Source: Dichotomocladium elegans | Taxonomy: Eukaryota > Mucoromycota > Mucoromycetes > Mucorales > Lichtheimiaceae | NCBI GenBank assembly: GCA_025716815.1 | Contig: JAIXMN010000067.1 | Span: 1 to 44,070 of the forward strand | Direction of reading: 5' to 3' | DNA length: 44,070 bases | Shown: positions 43,162 to 44,070 of the stretch, one piece after another | Position numbering within the stretch: position 1 is the stretch's first letter | Layout: each line of letters opens with the position of its first letter | Position numbers and translations under genes: made by a program | Notes under the pieces: generated by a model | What the model saw: only the letters and a program-made list of their open reading frames with translations | Told to the model about the DNA's origin: nothing | Databases searched by the model: none

Positions 43162-44070
43162 TGTCAGCTCCCTCTCCCTCCAACAACGACTTCGACCTTC
43201 CTTCCGTTCGCGCGGCAACGAGCAGCACCAACCAGCCGCGAAATGATGCACCTGTCGCCCCTGTCGTCGAGGCAACCCGCGCCACATCGGTGGTGCAGCA
43301 GGCTGTGGAAGCCGTGGAGTCCTTGCGGGGTGATCTCGCCCTGCTAATGCTGCAACGCACGGCCGCCGCCCGGGCGAACGACCGGGCTGAGCACGCCCGT
43401 CTAAGGGAGCAGATGAGCCTGCTTGAGCAGGAGATCGCCGAACTGGAGTCGTCGGCACGCCTGCTCGTGAGTCCAGCCCCAGGATCGATATCCTCGTTCG
43501 CCGAAACCTCGAGCACTCCTTCCCTTCCTGGTATCGACCGCTGGGCGATGCCCGCCAACTGCCCCGTTTTCCAGTGGGAAGGATTTGTCTGGCGTCCGGC
43601 GTCGATGGTCTTCGCGACCATTCAAGACTGCTTGCGTGCCTTTGAGGATATCCTCGCCGCAGCGGGCCAAGCCCCTGACCTTGTCTGGGCTTGGTACTTG
43701 CCGGTCCTGCTCTCACCAGAGCATCGATCGTGGTTTAAGGAACACCTCCGCCCGCATAGCAACGAGCCCTGGTCGTTCGCTCGAGTGGCCCTCGAGCAGG
43801 AGTTTTCCGTTGACCAGACGGAGCAGTTAGCTGCCGCCGTCGAGGCAGTCATGGTAGCAAAGATGCTGCGTAGAGAGACCATCGCCGAGTGGAACGGGCG
43901 GTTCCAAAAGCTGCATAGGGACGCGCGTATGCCGGATGACAGCATTGCTGCCAATTGGTACCTCAACGGCCTCCGTCCTGAAATCGCCGAGCGGGTCAAC
44001 ATTGCTCGTGCCAGCCTGCCTGCCGCCCTCAAGCGCACCTCCCAGCAACTGGGACAAATCGCGCTTAACC
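43162..44070 (+). CDS. Gag-like protein of a third Ty3/Gypsy-type element, 3' partial
   Basis: ATG at 43162 opens a frame with no stop to the window edge (303 codons). It starts MSAPSPSNNDFDLPSVRAAT, has a coiled-coil stretch (LREQMSLLEQEIAELESSAR), then a Retrotrans_gag-like capsid: FQWEGFVWRPASMVFATIQD, WAWYLPVLLSPEHRSWFKEH, MLRRETIAEWNGRFQKLHRD, ANWYLNGLRPEIAERVNIAR. The order LSPEHR.WF, then a long helix with EWNGRF, parallels gag 2 (LSPEQRYWF, ELFIDWFNRV), so the two are distant relatives. The coding sequence is visibly richer in G and C, especially at third positions, than every other gene here. The protein continues beyond the window. Confidence 0.8.

Noticed and set aside
43103..44057. 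Overlapping long - strand frames at the right edge
   Set aside because: They are shadows of the GC-rich + strand gag frame (43162 to the edge), which has capsid motifs and no stops.
1..44070. CRISPR arrays, rRNA and tRNA genes
   Set aside because: No spaced direct repeats of CRISPR type and no conserved rRNA blocks were seen. Near-matches to a tRNA B box (for example around 775 and 6738) lack a paired A box and cloverleaf.

Overview
The window looks like nuclear DNA of an early-diverging, probably Mucoromycota (Mucorales-like) fungus. The evidence is its compact protein genes split by many short introns (about 40-100 nt, several with CTAAC/CTAAT-like branch sites), a eukaryotic gene set, and a load of PIF/Harbinger, Tc1-like, MULE-like and Ty3/Gypsy elements. 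The lineage is inferred from gene style and element types; no marker in the window proves it.

Left flank (1-7317). Mostly non-coding, with a relic of a fungal DDE-type transposon (2266-2814) and a structurally complete PIF/Harbinger element (2909-5404: perfect 26-bp terminal inverted repeats, TAA target duplication). Its transposase is killed by two nonsense codons.

Core gene block (7318-30771). Seven housekeeping genes could be reconstructed exon by exon with consistent reading phase: a SNF2/STH1-type chromatin-remodelling ATPase with bromodomain (+, 17 exons), a DOT1 histone H3K79 methyltransferase (-, 5 exons), mitochondrial ribosomal protein uS5m (-), a TM9SF3-like nonaspanin (+, 11 exons), a DH-domain Rho GEF with no PH domain (-, 4 exons), the POP4/Rpp29 subunit of RNase P/MRP (-), and importin-5/Kap121 (-, 7 exons, 1096 aa). 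They do not form one pathway, but two act on chromatin (SNF2 and DOT1, convergent neighbours). Between POP4 and importin-5 is a graveyard of decayed transposases (a Tc1/IS630-like pseudogene, then a MULE/FAR1-like fragment abutting a different DDE relic).

Right part (32189-44070). A second, unrelated and apparently intact two-gene PIF/Harbinger element (32189-34971) with 37-bp TIRs flanked by an unusual 5-bp repeat TAGTA. It is followed by three Ty3/Gypsy-type elements: a degenerate + strand gag-pol truncated in the reverse transcriptase, a LTR-like block without target duplication, a - strand gag-pol broken by one frameshift and truncated in the integrase, and the start of a GC-rich + strand gag that runs off the window.

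The most notable points are: (a) an apparent excess of GC-AG introns with GCAAGT donors, four of about 42 reconstructed introns, two each in SNF2 and TM9SF3, one pairing with a GT donor 9 nt away; (b) the contrast between a dead and an intact Harbinger element that share a tail-to-tail gene layout with 16-17 nt between stop codons; (c) the 5-bp target duplication of the second. No CRISPR, rRNA or convincing tRNA was found. No single undescribed system stands out; the splice-site pattern is the strongest candidate for something new.
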